Numbered from the stretch's first letter, positions 25,596 through 34,315 are shown. The stretch is DNA of 64,000 bases from Clostridium pasteurianum (GCF_001705235.1 NZ_MCGV01000001.1:620001-684000), one strand, 5' to 3'. Notes: generated from the sequence alone by a model not told the origin. Program-made: numbers and translations.

Positions 25596-26072
25596 ATGAC
25601 AAAGTATGAAGAGTTAGTAATTAAAGCTGAAATTAATGGTATAAATGTTTTAGAGGTTGATTTAGGTACTCATAAAGAGTGTGGTAAATATTTACATCTT
25701 ACAAATGGCGATTTTATTATAATAAATTTGAACATATCAAATGCTCAAAAATATCAGGTATTATCTGAAGAAATTGGACATTATTGCACTACATTTGGAA
25801 ATATATTAGAACTAGATGATTTAAAGAATATTAAGCAAGAAAAAAGAGCCCGTAACTGGGGATATGAGAAAACAGTCGGACTTATTGATTTAATAAACGC
25901 CTTTGAAAAAGGTCTAAGAACAAAAAGTGAAATATCTGAATATCTAAATGTCACAGAGAAATTTCTTGAACAGGCTATACAGCATTATAGAGAAAAGTAT
26001 GGTGTCTATTGTGAAGTTGATCACTATGCTATTTACTTCGAACCAACGCTATCAATATTAAAGATGCTTTAG
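25596..26072 (+). CDS. ImmA/IrrE-like metalloprotease (anti-repressor)
   Basis: 158 residues. The zinc-binding EEIGHYCTT motif lies at about residues 60 to 68, a common variant of HExxH in which the first His is replaced, as in several Clostridium and Bacillus ImmA proteins (LAEELGHYYTT type). KRARNWGYEKTVGLIDLINA and KFLEQAIQHYREKYG are also family features. ImmA proteins cleave the phage or ICE repressor on DNA damage. It is the second gene of a two-gene unit and has no terminator of its own. A decayed 190-bp repeat follows. Confidence 0.8.
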   Translation: MTKYEELVIKAEINGINVLEVDLGTHKECGKYLHLTNGDFIIINLNISNAQKYQVLSEEIGHYCTTFGNILELDDLKNIKQEKRARNWGYEKTVGLIDLINAFEKGLRTKSEISEYLNVTEKFLEQAIQHYREKYGVYCEVDHYAIYFEPTLSILKML

Positions 26073-26079
26073 CTGTCGT

Positions 26080-26272
26080 GCAGACTAATATTTTTAAGCA
26101 TTAAATAAAACTTATAAGCTTTACTTCCATTTTATATAAATCATAAGATATTTTAATATTATATTAAAATATGCTCAAGTAAATTAAAATTTCTAAATTC
26201 TTTTATAATTTGGAATATAGCTTATTGAATTTTATTTAAATCATTTCTAAAATACTATTGGCAATTGAAAAT
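26080..26272. repeat. Decayed copy of the 190-bp palindromic repeat (B3)
   Basis: This interval aligns along its whole length with the two 190-bp inverted repeats near lepA. Matching blocks in order are TTAAATAAAACT(T)ATAAG, TTTTAAT, ATTAAAATTTCTA, TTTTATAATTTGGA, TTTATTTAA and AAAATACT. Mismatches are spread throughout, so it is an old copy. It abuts the immA stop codon (26072) and so lies at the end of the recognisable prophage genes. Confidence 0.65.
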
Positions 26273-26550
26273 CATATTAATAAAATTCAACTATTTATTA
26301 GTATACTATACCTCTGTTACTCATGTGGATTTCAAAGTAATCCAAGTACAATTATATTGCTCTGATATAAACACAACATTGAACATTTATTCGCACATAA
26401 CCAAAAATATGCAAAAAATGCTTCTCTTGTAACTGTAGATGCTTATAAACGTTACATGGACTAATATTAATAGAAAGATATACGGTCTCCAATCATATTT
26501 CAAATTTCTTTTCATTCAAAAGTATCATGAAATATTTAATGTAAAATTTT
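26273..26550. other. AT-rich intergenic DNA, no gene seen
   Basis: No convincing open frame. A 28-codon stop-to-stop frame (26370 to 26463) reads as plausible protein but has no start or family. A 20-bp block CTCTGATATAAACACAACAT (26360 to 26379) recurs with one change at 33149 to 33168 inside the methyltransferase pseudogene. Confidence 0.5.
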
Positions 26551-26597
26551 TAAAGCAATAACGCTTCAGAACATCTTACCGCAGCATTATTGCTTTA
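26551..26597 (-). terminator. Terminator of the etfB-etfA-glcD operon
   Basis: Perfect 11-bp arms TAAAGCAATAA and TTATTGCTTTA separated by 25 bases, with a T-rich run (AAAATTTT) on the minus strand after the stem. It lies 20 bp after the glcD stop. Confidence 0.7.
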
Positions 26598-26616
26598 AAA
26601 TACCTTAATAAAGCTT

Positions 26617-28002
26617 CTATTCACATACCTTTTCTGGATTTAAAATGTTTTTAGGATCAAAAGCTTTTTTAATATTTTTCATAAGTGAAATGTATTCTTC
26701 ACCACATTGATTAAATAAATATTTCTTTTTGGCAAAACCTATTCCATGTTCTCCTGATACAAGTCCTTCCAAATCCATGGATTTTTTGTACATGCATTCA
26801 AATACTCTCTTTAGTTTTTCTTCCCACTCTTTTTTACTTAAATCATCTTTTAATATATAAACATGAAGATTTCCATCACCAGCATGACCAAAACTTCTTA
26901 TTCTAATATTAAACTTGTTTTGAAGCTCATCTGTATATTTTACGAATTCGGCAACCTTATTTCTTGGAACAACAACATCACATTCATCCATTTCTGTAGT
27001 AGAAGCTTTAACTGCTTCAAGAAACGCTCCTCTTGCGTTCCATACAGCTTCTTTTCTCTCATCCGTATCAACTATATAGACATCAAGTGCTCCTTCATTA
27101 AGGCAAATTTCAGCAACTTTACTATAATCTTTTTCAACATCTTCCTTAGTATTTCCATCAAAACTCAAAAGCAAATATGCATCTGCACTGTTATCAGGAA
27201 ACTTTTTGCCTAAGTATTCCTCAGCAGAAAGAATTACTTCTCTCTCCATAAACTCTATAGCTGTAGGAATTGCTTTTGACTTTATAATTTTAGGAACAGT
27301 ACTTATAGCTGTATCAAGATCATTAAAAGGTACTAAAAGGCTTATTGTCTTTTTAGGAAGCGGCATAAGTTTTAAGATTGCTTTTGTTATTATAGCAAGG
27401 GTTCCCTCTGAGCCGCATATTAAATCTTTTATGCTGTAACCAGAACTATTTTTAACAACCTTTCCTCCAACATTTAAAATGTCACCATTTGGCAGCACCA
27501 CTTCAAGTCCTCTTACATAATCTCTAGTAACACCGTATTTTACTGCTCTCATGCCTCCAGCATTTGTACTTATATTTCCGCCTATAGTTGCAGATTTTTC
27601 ACCTGGGTCTGGTGGATAAAAAAGATCATGCTGCTCTACAAATTTACCTATCTCCATTAAAAGAACTCCCGGTTCAACGGTAAGCGTTAAATTTTCCTCA
27701 TCAAGTTCAAGAATCTTATTCATGCTGCTCATATTTAGCATTATGCCACCATGAAGTGGTACAGCTGCTCCAACAAGTCCCGTACCCGATCCTCTTGGAA
27801 CTACCGGTATGCCCTTTTCATAAGCATATTTCATAACCTTTGATATTTCCTCTGTATTTTTAACCTCTAAAAGTACTTCAGGCATCTTGCTTACGCTGCC
27901 AAGCTCATCATGGCTGAAATCCTCATTTATTTCATCTCCGCTGAGTACTCTATCTTCACCTAAAAATGATTGAAAATATTTTATATCCTCTATATTAACC
28001 AT
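26617..28002 (-). CDS. glcD: FAD-linked D-lactate dehydrogenase (GlcD/LctD family)
   Basis: 461 residues. The FAD_binding_4 domain is at about residues 35 to 175 ([59 protein letters not shown]). The C-terminal FAD-oxidase domain includes [18 protein letters not shown] and [20 protein letters not shown], which bring the His and Glu residues of the family. Encoded as the last gene after etfB and etfA, it most resembles LctD of the electron-bifurcating lactate dehydrogenase of acetogens, in which lactate oxidation by NAD is driven by reduced ferredoxin. It could instead handle glycolate or other 2-hydroxy acids. Confidence 0.85.
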   Translation of the reverse strand: MVNIEDIKYFQSFLGEDRVLSGDEINEDFSHDELGSVSKMPEVLLEVKNTEEISKVMKYAYEKGIPVVPRGSGTGLVGAAVPLHGGIMLNMSSMNKILELDEENLTLTVEPGVLLMEIGKFVEQHDLFYPPDPGEKSATIGGNISTNAGGMRAVKYGVTRDYVRGLEVVLPNGDILNVGGKVVKNSSGYSIKDLICGSEGTLAIITKAILKLMPLPKKTISLLVPFNDLDTAISTVPKIIKSKAIPTAIEFMEREVILSAEEYLGKKFPDNSADAYLLLSFDGNTKEDVEKDYSKVAEICLNEGALDVYIVDTDERKEAVWNARGAFLEAVKASTTEMDECDVVVPRNKVAEFVKYTDELQNKFNIRIRSFGHAGDGNLHVYILKDDLSKKEWEEKLKRVFECMYKKSMDLEGLVSGEHGIGFAKKKYLFNQCGEEYISLMKNIKKAFDPKNILNPEKVCE

Positions 28003-28016
28003 AAGAACTTCCCCCT

Positions 28017-29225
28017 TTATATTGCCTTTTCTACTTTTTTATTTTGCTTTATCTTTTCAATAAGTTTTGGAACAATTTCATATAAATCTCCAACTATTCC
28101 ATAGTGACTTACATTAAATATAGGTGCTTTTTCATCCTTATTTATTGTAAATATATACTCACTGCTGTTCATGCCTGCTGTAAACTGAACTGCTCCTGAA
28201 ATACCAAGAACTATTATGAGTTTAGGCTTTACAGTTCTACCGCTTAAACCTATTTGAGTTTTAGCATCAATCCATCCTGCTTCAACAAGTGGTCTCGTCC
28301 CTGCAACTCTTGCACCTAAAAGGTCTGCTAATTCATACACCATGTCCATATCCTTTTCAGCCTTAATTCCTCTTCCAACTGCAATTATTACTTCCGCATC
28401 AGATATACTGTTTTCTGGCTCTTTTTTAGTTATTTTTAAAACCTTTATATTGGAATTAAGTTTTTCTTTATCCATGCTGCATACTGTAATTTTTCCGCTC
28501 TTACCATCCTGTCTCTCTGGTGCATTCATAACTTTATACCTAACCGTAGACATTTGTGGTCTGTTATTTGGATTTATAATTTGAGCCATTATATTTCCGC
28601 CAAAAGCAGGTCTTATTTGGACTAAGTCAGTATTTTCTTTCATGTCAAGTATTGTACAATCCGCTGTAAGCCCTGTTTTAAATCTTGCTGCAACTCTAGG
28701 TGCAAGTGACCTTCCAACAGTAGTAGCTCCAACAAGTATTGCTGTTGGCTTTACTTTTTTTACTAAATCTTCAAAGGCAGCAGTATATGGTTCAATGGTA
28801 AAATCACGAAGTTCTTCATAGTCATATACAAAAACCTCATCAACGCCATAATGAAGAAGTTCTTCTGCTTTTTCCTTTATATTATGCCCAATAAACAATG
28901 CATAAACTGGGTGATTTATTTTAGAAGCAAGCTCTCTTGCCTTTCCTATAAGCTCATAAGTTACAGGATGTATATTTCCTTCCACATGATCTACATATAC
29001 TAAAATTCCCTTCCAGGCACTTTTGTCTATACTTTTAACCTTATCTTCTACAAATTCTATAACTCCCTTAGGACCTTTTCTTATGCATGTTTTACAGAGC
29101 TTACAGGCCGCATTTATTTGTAGCTTACCATTATTTTCTTCTATAGCATTAAAAGGACATAAATTAATAAGTTCTTTTATGTTTTCCTTTGTAAGTTTAT
29201 CTTGATTAATAACTAACTTTCCCAT
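28017..29225 (-). CDS. etfA: Electron transfer flavoprotein alpha subunit with ferredoxin-like N-terminus
   Basis: 402 residues. An N-terminal extension of about 75 residues carries Cys23 (LCPFNA) and Cys41, Cys44, Cys47 ([13 protein letters not shown]), enough for one [4Fe-4S] cluster. The EtfA core follows: [20 protein letters not shown], the [20 protein letters not shown] motif, and the C-terminal FAD site with [20 protein letters not shown] and [20 protein letters not shown]. The extra cluster domain is characteristic of EtfA/LctC in lactate-oxidising bifurcating complexes and suggests direct ferredoxin contact. It sits between etfB and the dehydrogenase gene with 14-15-bp gaps, so the three are one operon. 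Confidence 0.9.
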   Translation of the reverse strand: MGKLVINQDKLTKENIKELINLCPFNAIEENNGKLQINAACKLCKTCIRKGPKGVIEFVEDKVKSIDKSAWKGILVYVDHVEGNIHPVTYELIGKARELASKINHPVYALFIGHNIKEKAEELLHYGVDEVFVYDYEELRDFTIEPYTAAFEDLVKKVKPTAILVGATTVGRSLAPRVAARFKTGLTADCTILDMKENTDLVQIRPAFGGNIMAQIINPNNRPQMSTVRYKVMNAPERQDGKSGKITVCSMDKEKLNSNIKVLKITKKEPENSISDAEVIIAVGRGIKAEKDMDMVYELADLLGARVAGTRPLVEAGWIDAKTQIGLSGRTVKPKLIIVLGISGAVQFTAGMNSSEYIFTINKDEKAPIFNVSHYGIVGDLYEIVPKLIEKIKQNKKVEKAI

Positions 29226-29240
29226 AATAATTCCCCTCCA

Positions 29241-30029
29241 TTAAACATACTTTAATTGTTTAAGTTTATTAAATATTTTATCTGATATTTCTTCACTGCT
29301 TCCATTCCAAATTTCTCTGTCATTATTAACTGAAGGTGGAAATATTCTTTCAACCTGAGTTGCTGAACCATTAAGTCCATAATGATTTTCATCCTTATCC
29401 TCAAAATCATTAAGGCAAATAGTTTCAATTTCCCTATCCTTAGTTTCAAGTTTTTTCTTATAAGATGGAAGTCTTGGCTCGAATATATCTTTATCTATAG
29501 TAAGAAGACACGGATAAGAAATTTTATCAAGCTCTATAGTGTTTGGCATATCCATATCTACTGTTATTTCTTTTTCATTCACTTCTTCTATTCTTATCAC
29601 ATTTGCAATATGTGGTATTTTTAAATATTCAGCTATTTCAGGTCCAACCTCAGCTGTATCTCCATCTGTAGTTTGTTTTCCACAAAGTATTAAATCGAAA
29701 TTCCCCATTTTCTTAATACCTTGAGAAATTGTATATGCTGTAGCAAGTACATCTGCACCTGCAAATTTTCTATCTGAAATAAGCATTCCTCTATCTACAC
29801 CCATCATATATGCTTCTTTGATAACTTCTTTTGCCTGTGGAGGTCCCATAGTAATAACGCTTACCTCACCTCCAATCTTTTCTTTTATTCTAAGTGCTGT
29901 TTCAAGTGCATAAAGATCGTAGGGATTCATTTTAGAATCTATTCCATTCCTTTTTAGAACCCCTGTTTTCTCATCTACTTCAACTTTACTAGTACCTGGA
30001 ACTTGTTTAATACATACTAAAATATCCAT
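29241..30029 (-). CDS. etfB: Electron transfer flavoprotein beta subunit
   Basis: 262 residues starting MDILVCIKQVPGTSKVEVDE. The EtfB motifs MNPYDLYALETALRIKEK, GGEVSVITMGPPQAKEVIKE, and YMMGVDRGMLISDRKFAGAD are followed by the nucleotide-binding LILCGKQTTDGDTAEVGPEI. It is the first gene of the lactate dehydrogenase/Etf operon and pairs with EtfA. The adjacent GntR/LldR-like operator lies about 20 bp upstream of its start, and the SD is GGGAGGG. Confidence 0.92.
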   Translation of the reverse strand: MDILVCIKQVPGTSKVEVDEKTGVLKRNGIDSKMNPYDLYALETALRIKEKIGGEVSVITMGPPQAKEVIKEAYMMGVDRGMLISDRKFAGADVLATAYTISQGIKKMGNFDLILCGKQTTDGDTAEVGPEIAEYLKIPHIANVIRIEEVNEKEITVDMDMPNTIELDKISYPCLLTIDKDIFEPRLPSYKKKLETKDREIETICLNDFEDKDENHYGLNGSATQVERIFPPSVNNDREIWNGSSEEISDKIFNKLKQLKYV

Positions 30030-30050
30030 TGTAAACCCTCCCTATCTAAA

Positions 30051-30073
30051 ATTGGTATATTGGTATGACCAAT
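30051..30073 (-). promoter_or_regulatory. GntR/LldR-type operator upstream of etfB
   Basis: ATTGGTATGACCAAT (30059 to 30073) is a 15-bp palindrome with 6-bp arms around ATG, preceded by a further ATTGGTAT half site at 30051. TTGGT-N3-ACCAA is the core bound by FadR-family lactate regulators such as LldR. It lies between the promoter region and the etfB SD and would repress without lactate. No such regulator is encoded in the window. Confidence 0.7.
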
Positions 30074-30162
30074 TTCAAGTAGATTGTAACACATAAAAAT
30101 AAGTAATTCCATAAAAAAACAAAAAGTTTAAAATTTATTCTTAATTACATATTTCAGAAAAA

Positions 30163-30186
30163 ATATTGTTAAATATTTGACAATAT
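30163..30186. promoter_or_regulatory. Rex-type redox operator
   Basis: TTGTTAAATATTTGACAA (30166 to 30183) matches the clostridial Rex consensus TTGTTAA-N4-TTAACAA with one change, and flanking ATA/TAT extend it to a 24-bp near-palindrome. Rex binds when NADH is low and releases at high NADH. The site is between the divergent etfB and adhE genes, so it may control either or both. A further TTAACAA half site is at about 30248. Confidence 0.72.
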
Positions 30187-30265
30187 AAATTTATTGCTAT
30201 ATACTGAAATCGTAAAAACAAATATGCTATATAACTATTTCGTTTTTTTAACAAACGCGTAAATC

Positions 30266-30403
30266 ATTGATATATCAATATTTTATTGTATTTATACTAT
30301 TATGATATAATAAAACTATATTTCACAATTTATAAAATGCTAGAATTTATTATATAAATCATTTAGTTTTTATACAATAGTTTGTTAAATATCAAACTAT
30401 TGT
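30266..30403 (+). promoter_or_regulatory. adhE upstream region: palindrome, candidate -10 and leader hairpin
   Basis: ATTGATATATCAAT (30266 to 30279) is a perfect 14-bp palindrome. A TATAAT at 30306 to 30311 is the best -10 but lacks a good -35. A leader hairpin with perfect 11-bp arms ACAATAGTTTG and CAAACTATTGT (about 30374 to 30403) ends 28 bp before the adhE start. The hairpin is followed by TATATATTTTAT, so it could be a weak attenuator or an mRNA-stabilising structure. Confidence 0.5.
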
Positions 30404-30431
30404 ATATATTTTATAAAAGGGGTGTATATTA

Positions 30432-33008
30432 ATGAAAGTCACAAATTCAAAAGAATTAAAACAAAAACTAAATCAATTAAAAGAAGCCCAAAAAAAGTTT
30501 GCAACATATACTCAGGAACAAGTCGATGAAATTTTCAAACAATGTGCTATAGCAGCAGCCAAAGAGAGAATAGCTCTATCAAAATTAGCAGTAGAAGAAA
30601 CAGGAATCGGTTTTGTGGAGGATAAAATTATAAAAAATCATTTTGCCGCAGAATATATATATAACAAATATAAAGACGAAAAAACTTGCGGAATAATAGA
30701 ACATGATGAAGCATTAGGTATATCAAAAGTTGCAGAGCCTATTGGAGTTGTCGCTGCTATAATTCCTACTACCAATCCAACATCTACAACAATTTTTAAA
30801 TCACTAATTTCTTTAAAAACAAGAAATGCAATTTTGTTTTCACCTCATCCTCGTGCAAAAAAGTCAACTATTACTGCTGCAAAATTAATTTTAGATGCAG
30901 CTGTTAAAGCCGGGGCTCCTAAAGACATAATAGGATGGATAGATGAACCATCAATAGGACTTTCTCAAGAATTAATGAGTGAAGCTGATATAGTTTTAGC
31001 AACAGGAGGACCTTCGATGGTCAAAGCCGCCTATTCATCAGGTAAACCTGCAATTGGCGTTGGAGCTGGAAATACTCCTGCAATAATAGATGAAAGTGCA
31101 GATACAACTATGGCTGTAAGCTCTATACTTTTATCAAAAACCTATGATAATGGTGTAATATGTGCTTCTGAGCAATCAGTATTAGTTCCAAGTTCAATAT
31201 ATGAAAAAGTTAGAGATGAATTTGTAAAACGTGGAGCTCATATACTTAACAAAAACGAGTTAGCTAAAGCAAAAGAAGTTATGTTTAAAGATGGAAATAT
31301 CAATGCTGGTATAGTTGGAAAATCAGCTTATACAATTGCCAAAATGGCAGGAATCGAGGTACCACAAGCTACAAAAGTTTTAATAGGTGAAGTTCAGTCT
31401 GTTGAAAGAGAAGAATTATTTTCACACGAAAAATTATCACCAGTTTTAGCATTATATAAGGTTAAGGATTTTGATGAAGCTCTTGAAAAAGCAGAAAGAC
31501 TTGCATACTTAGGTGGAAATGGACATACTTCTTCCTTGTATATAGACTCTCAAAACAATAAAGAAAAAGTTAAAAAATTTGGATTAACAATGAAAACCTC
31601 AAGAACCTTTATTAATATGCCTTCTTCACAAGGCGCAAGTGGAGATTTTTATAACTTTGCTATAGCACCTTCCTTTACATTAGGATGTGGTACCTGGGGT
31701 GGAAATTCTATATCAGAGAATGTAACACCTAGGCATTTATTAAATATTAAAAGTGTTGCTGAAAGAAGGGAAAATATGCTTTGGTTCAAAGTACCTCAAA
31801 AAATATATTTTAAATATGGCTGTCTTGGATTTGCATTAAAAGAATTAAAAGACATGAATAGAAAAAGAGCATTTATAGTAACAGACAAAGATCTTTTTAA
31901 GCTCGGTTATGTTAATAAAATCACAAAGGCATTAGATGAAATAGGTATTACTTATGATGTATTTTCAGATATAAAATCTGATCCAAGCATTAGCTCTGCA
32001 AAAGCTGGTGCCAAAGAAATGCTTAGCTTTGAACCGGATGTTATAATATCTATTGGCGGTGGTTCTGCAATGGATGCAGCAAAAATAATGCACTTGTTAT
32101 ATGAATATCCAGAAGCAGAAATTGAAAATTTAGCTATAAGATTTTTAGATATAAGAAAAAGAATATGTGGTTTTCCTAAACTTGGTAAAAAGGCAATTTC
32201 AGTAGCAATACCTACAACTGCTGGTACTGGATCTGAAGTAACACCTTTTGCAGTTATAACTGATGATAAAACAGGAATGAAATATCCTTTAACTTCTTAT
32301 GAATTAACACCAAATATGGCTATAATAGATACTGAATTAATGATGAATATGCCTAAAGGACTAACTGCTGCAACAGGAATAGATGCTTTGGTTCATGCTA
32401 TAGAAGCATACGTCTCAACTATGGCTACTGACTATACTGATGCATTATCTTTAAGAGCAATAAAAATGATATTTAAATATTTACCTATAGCTTATAAAAA
32501 TGGGAAAATAGATATTGATGCTAGAGAGAAAATGGCACATGCATCCAATATTGCAGGGATTGCTTTTGCCAATGCCTTTTTGGGTATATGTCATTCCATG
32601 GCTCATAAACTTGGAGCAATGCATCATGTTGCTCACGGAGTTGCATGCGCTGTACTAATTGAAGAAGTTATTAAATATAATGCAACAGATTGTCCAACAA
32701 AGCAAGCAGCATTTCCTCAATACAAATATCCTAATGCAAAAGCAAAATATACTGAAATTGCAGATTATTTGAATTTAAAAGGCAGCAGTGATGACGAAAA
32801 AGTTGCCTCATTAATAAAAGCGATTACAGACTTAAAGAAAGAAATAAATCTTCCTATGAATATAAGTGCAATTGGAATTGATAAAAAAGATTTTTTCCTT
32901 ACACTGGATAAGATGTCAGAACTGGCCTATGACGATCAGTGTACAGCGGCAAATCCTAGATATCCACTTATAAGTGAGCTTAAAGATATATATACGAAAG
33001 CTTTCTAA
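30432..33008 (+). CDS. adhE: Bifunctional aldehyde-alcohol dehydrogenase, AdhE2-like
   Basis: 858 residues, the length I recall for C. acetobutylicum AdhE2, with long stretches matching it by memory. Residues 1 to about 440 are the CoA-acylating aldehyde dehydrogenase: the catalytic Cys is in NGVICASEQSVLV, with GVGAGNTPAIIDESADTTM and SHEKLSPVLALYKVKDFDEA. Residues about 450 to 858 are the iron alcohol dehydrogenase: ISIGGGSAMDAAKIM (NAD), AIPTTAGTGSEVTPFAVI, and metal site GICHSMAHKLGAMHHVAHG. The usual GGGSPMD reads GGGSAMD. It reduces acetyl- or butyryl-CoA to the alcohol with NADH. Start has AAAAGGGG 11 bp upstream. It is monocistronic, ended by paired hairpins. Confidence 0.95.
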   Translation: MKVTNSKELKQKLNQLKEAQKKFATYTQEQVDEIFKQCAIAAAKERIALSKLAVEETGIGFVEDKIIKNHFAAEYIYNKYKDEKTCGIIEHDEALGISKVAEPIGVVAAIIPTTNPTSTTIFKSLISLKTRNAILFSPHPRAKKSTITAAKLILDAAVKAGAPKDIIGWIDEPSIGLSQELMSEADIVLATGGPSMVKAAYSSGKPAIGVGAGNTPAIIDESADTTMAVSSILLSKTYDNGVICASEQSVLVPSSIYEKVRDEFVKRGAHILNKNELAKAKEVMFKDGNINAGIVGKSAYTIAKMAGIEVPQATKVLIGEVQSVEREELFSHEKLSPVLALYKVKDFDEALEKAERLAYLGGNGHTSSLYIDSQNNKEKVKKFGLTMKTSRTFINMPSSQGASGDFYNFAIAPSFTLGCGTWGGNSISENVTPRHLLNIKSVAERRENMLWFKVPQKIYFKYGCLGFALKELKDMNRKRAFIVTDKDLFKLGYVNKITKALDEIGITYDVFSDIKSDPSISSAKAGAKEMLSFEPDVIISIGGGSAMDAAKIMHLLYEYPEAEIENLAIRFLDIRKRICGFPKLGKKAISVAIPTTAGTGSEVTPFAVITDDKTGMKYPLTSYELTPNMAIIDTELMMNMPKGLTAATGIDALVHAIEAYVSTMATDYTDALSLRAIKMIFKYLPIAYKNGKIDIDAREKMAHASNIAGIAFANAFLGICHSMAHKLGAMHHVAHGVACAVLIEEVIKYNATDCPTKQAAFPQYKYPNAKAKYTEIADYLNLKGSSDDEKVASLIKAITDLKKEINLPMNISAIGIDKKDFFLTLDKMSELAYDDQCTAANPRYPLISELKDIYTKAF

Positions 33009-33037
33009 AATAAAAAGGGAGAAATTTTTAATATTCT

Positions 33038-33110
33038 TGTGTCATAAAAACAGTATGACACAGAGGCACTGATATTTGTATCTGCAAAAGATACAATATC
33101 GGTGCCTTTA
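33038..33110 (+). terminator. Double-hairpin terminator after adhE
   Basis: A first hairpin TGTGTCATA...TATGACACA (33038 to 33062) is followed by a longer one, AGGCACTGATATTTGTATC with its complement through 33107 (loop TGCAAAA), then TTTATATT. The second is the main rho-independent terminator. Confidence 0.85.
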
Positions 33111-33123
33111 TATTAACAATATG

Positions 33124-33518
33124 TCAATAAATCTTATAATCTAGATTACTCTGATATAAACTCAACATATCTTTTATAAAATCACAATTATTATATGAAA
33201 GAATAAACTTACCCTTGATATTTTTAAGCTTATTACATAATCTTAGATGGTTCTCTTTTTAAAACTTCTCTTGATAATATTTTTCCGTACCATAATATGG
33301 AGGAGCTACATAAAACAATGCTTCTTCCCTATCATAAACATTTATAAGTTTTTCAAAGTCCCTATTTTCAATTACTACTTTTGATAACCTCTAATGAATA
33401 TCCGTTAAATAATCAGTCATTACCTTGACACCTCTCTTTACACAGCCACATGACTTATGGTCACTTCCATAACTTGTCTTAATAAGCATAAAAAATCTTG
33501 CTACTCCTTGTATATCTG
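33124..33518 (-). pseudogene. Degenerate D12-class DNA adenine methyltransferase
   Basis: Read in one minus-strand frame the segment gives GVARFFMLIKTSYGSDHKS, DYLTDIH, RLSKVVIENRDFEKLINVYD, EALFYVAPPYYGTEKYY, then NKLKNIKGKFILSYNNCDF, the C-terminal two thirds of a Dam-like D12 methyltransferase. The frame has in-frame stops TAG at 33391 to 33393 and TAA at 33259 to 33261. The catalytic DPPY is APPY (GCT at 33304 to 33306). The N-terminal SAM motif is missing and a terminator-like hairpin replaces it. It cannot make an active enzyme. It is probably phage-derived. Confidence 0.85.
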
Positions 33519-33557
33519 TCATTCCAGGCATATTATAATGGATAATATATTCCAAAT

Positions 33558-33588
33558 AAAAAGAGCACCCTTTAAGAGTGCCTTTTTG
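33558..33588. terminator. Bidirectional terminator-like hairpin
   Basis: GCACCC-TTTAA-GAGTGC forms a 6-bp stem (one G-T on one strand) with AAAAA before and TTTTT after, so it can end transcription on either strand. It marks the truncated 5' side of the methyltransferase pseudogene. Confidence 0.6.
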
Positions 33589-33594
33589 AAACAT

Positions 33595-33824
33595 ACGCTT
33601 TGAATTTTAAGCAGCTATTATGAGATTACTTTGTATAGGATTAAGTTTGCTGTGAATGGAGTTTCATTTATTGAGTCTATACATTGTAAGAATTTATTAG
33701 TTATTTTGTATAATTAGGACAAAACGTATGAATATAATTATATTTAATTCATTTCAGTGTTTAACATTAATGTAAAATAACTGTATATTATATATATAAT
33801 TTATATTTTAAGGGGGATTTTAAA
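33595..33824. other. Intergenic region upstream of the secreted protein gene
   Basis: AT-rich, no open frame. TATAAT-like boxes occur at 33707 and 33733 but no good -35 pair is seen. SD AGGGGG is just before the next ATG. Confidence 0.4.
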
Positions 33825-34253
33825 ATGAAAAATCTAAAAATGAAAGTTCTATGCTTAGGAATTGTATCTAGTATCTTAATTTCTTCTACCGCTTTTGCTG
33901 CTACTAATAATACAAAACAAATAAACACAACTTCTACTAAAGTAACTACACAAGTACCATCTAAAAGTGTTACATTATTAAAACTTCGTGATTCATGGGA
34001 TTATAGAACTGTTAATCAAATTATCGCTGATGGTGGTACTCTTCATGAAGGTGATGTCGGTAGTGGCGTTGAATTAGTTCAGATTTGTTTATCTCATGCA
34101 GGATACTTACCAAATGTTCATACAAGTATAGATGGAGTTTTCCGAGATGAAACAGATAAAGCTGTTAGGAATTTTCAAAGTAACAATGGTTTAAGCGTTG
34201 ATGGTGTTGTTGACCAAAATACTTGGAATGTATTACGTAATTATATAAGATAA
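33825..34253 (+). CDS. Secreted peptidoglycan-binding protein
   Basis: 142 residues. A signal peptide spans residues 1 to about 25 (KMKVLCLGIVSSILISSTAFA), cleaved after AFA. A Thr/Ser-rich linker follows (residues 26 to 60). Residues about 70 to 142 are a PG_binding_1 domain: LHEGDVGSGVELVQICLSHA, IDGVFRDETDKAVRNFQSNN, GLSVDGVVDQNTWNVL. There is no catalytic domain, so it is probably a wall-binding or spore-wall accessory protein. It is flanked by phage debris and ends in a terminator. Such stand-alone binding proteins are common in Clostridium. Confidence 0.82.
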   Translation: MKNLKMKVLCLGIVSSILISSTAFAATNNTKQINTTSTKVTTQVPSKSVTLLKLRDSWDYRTVNQIIADGGTLHEGDVGSGVELVQICLSHAGYLPNVHTSIDGVFRDETDKAVRNFQSNNGLSVDGVVDQNTWNVLRNYIR

Positions 34254-34270
34254 TTATAAAACAAATATTA

Positions 34271-34306
34271 TCCCTAGACTAGCTTTTACTACTCTAGGGA
34301 CTTTTG
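34271..34306 (+). terminator. Terminator after the peptidoglycan-binding protein gene
   Basis: Perfect 8-bp arms TCCCTAGA and TCTAGGGA with a 14-base loop, followed by CTTTTGCTT. Confidence 0.8.
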
Positions 34307-34315
34307 CTTATTTAA

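Noticed and set aside
26370-26463. 28-codon stop-to-stop frame ending ...VTVDAYKRYMD
   Set aside because: It reads like protein but has no start codon, no family and is too short to call even as a pseudogene.
33391-33594. 67-codon minus-strand open frame starting MFQKGTLKGC
   Set aside because: Its first 25 codons are a terminator hairpin. Only the later part is real and belongs to the methyltransferase pseudogene.
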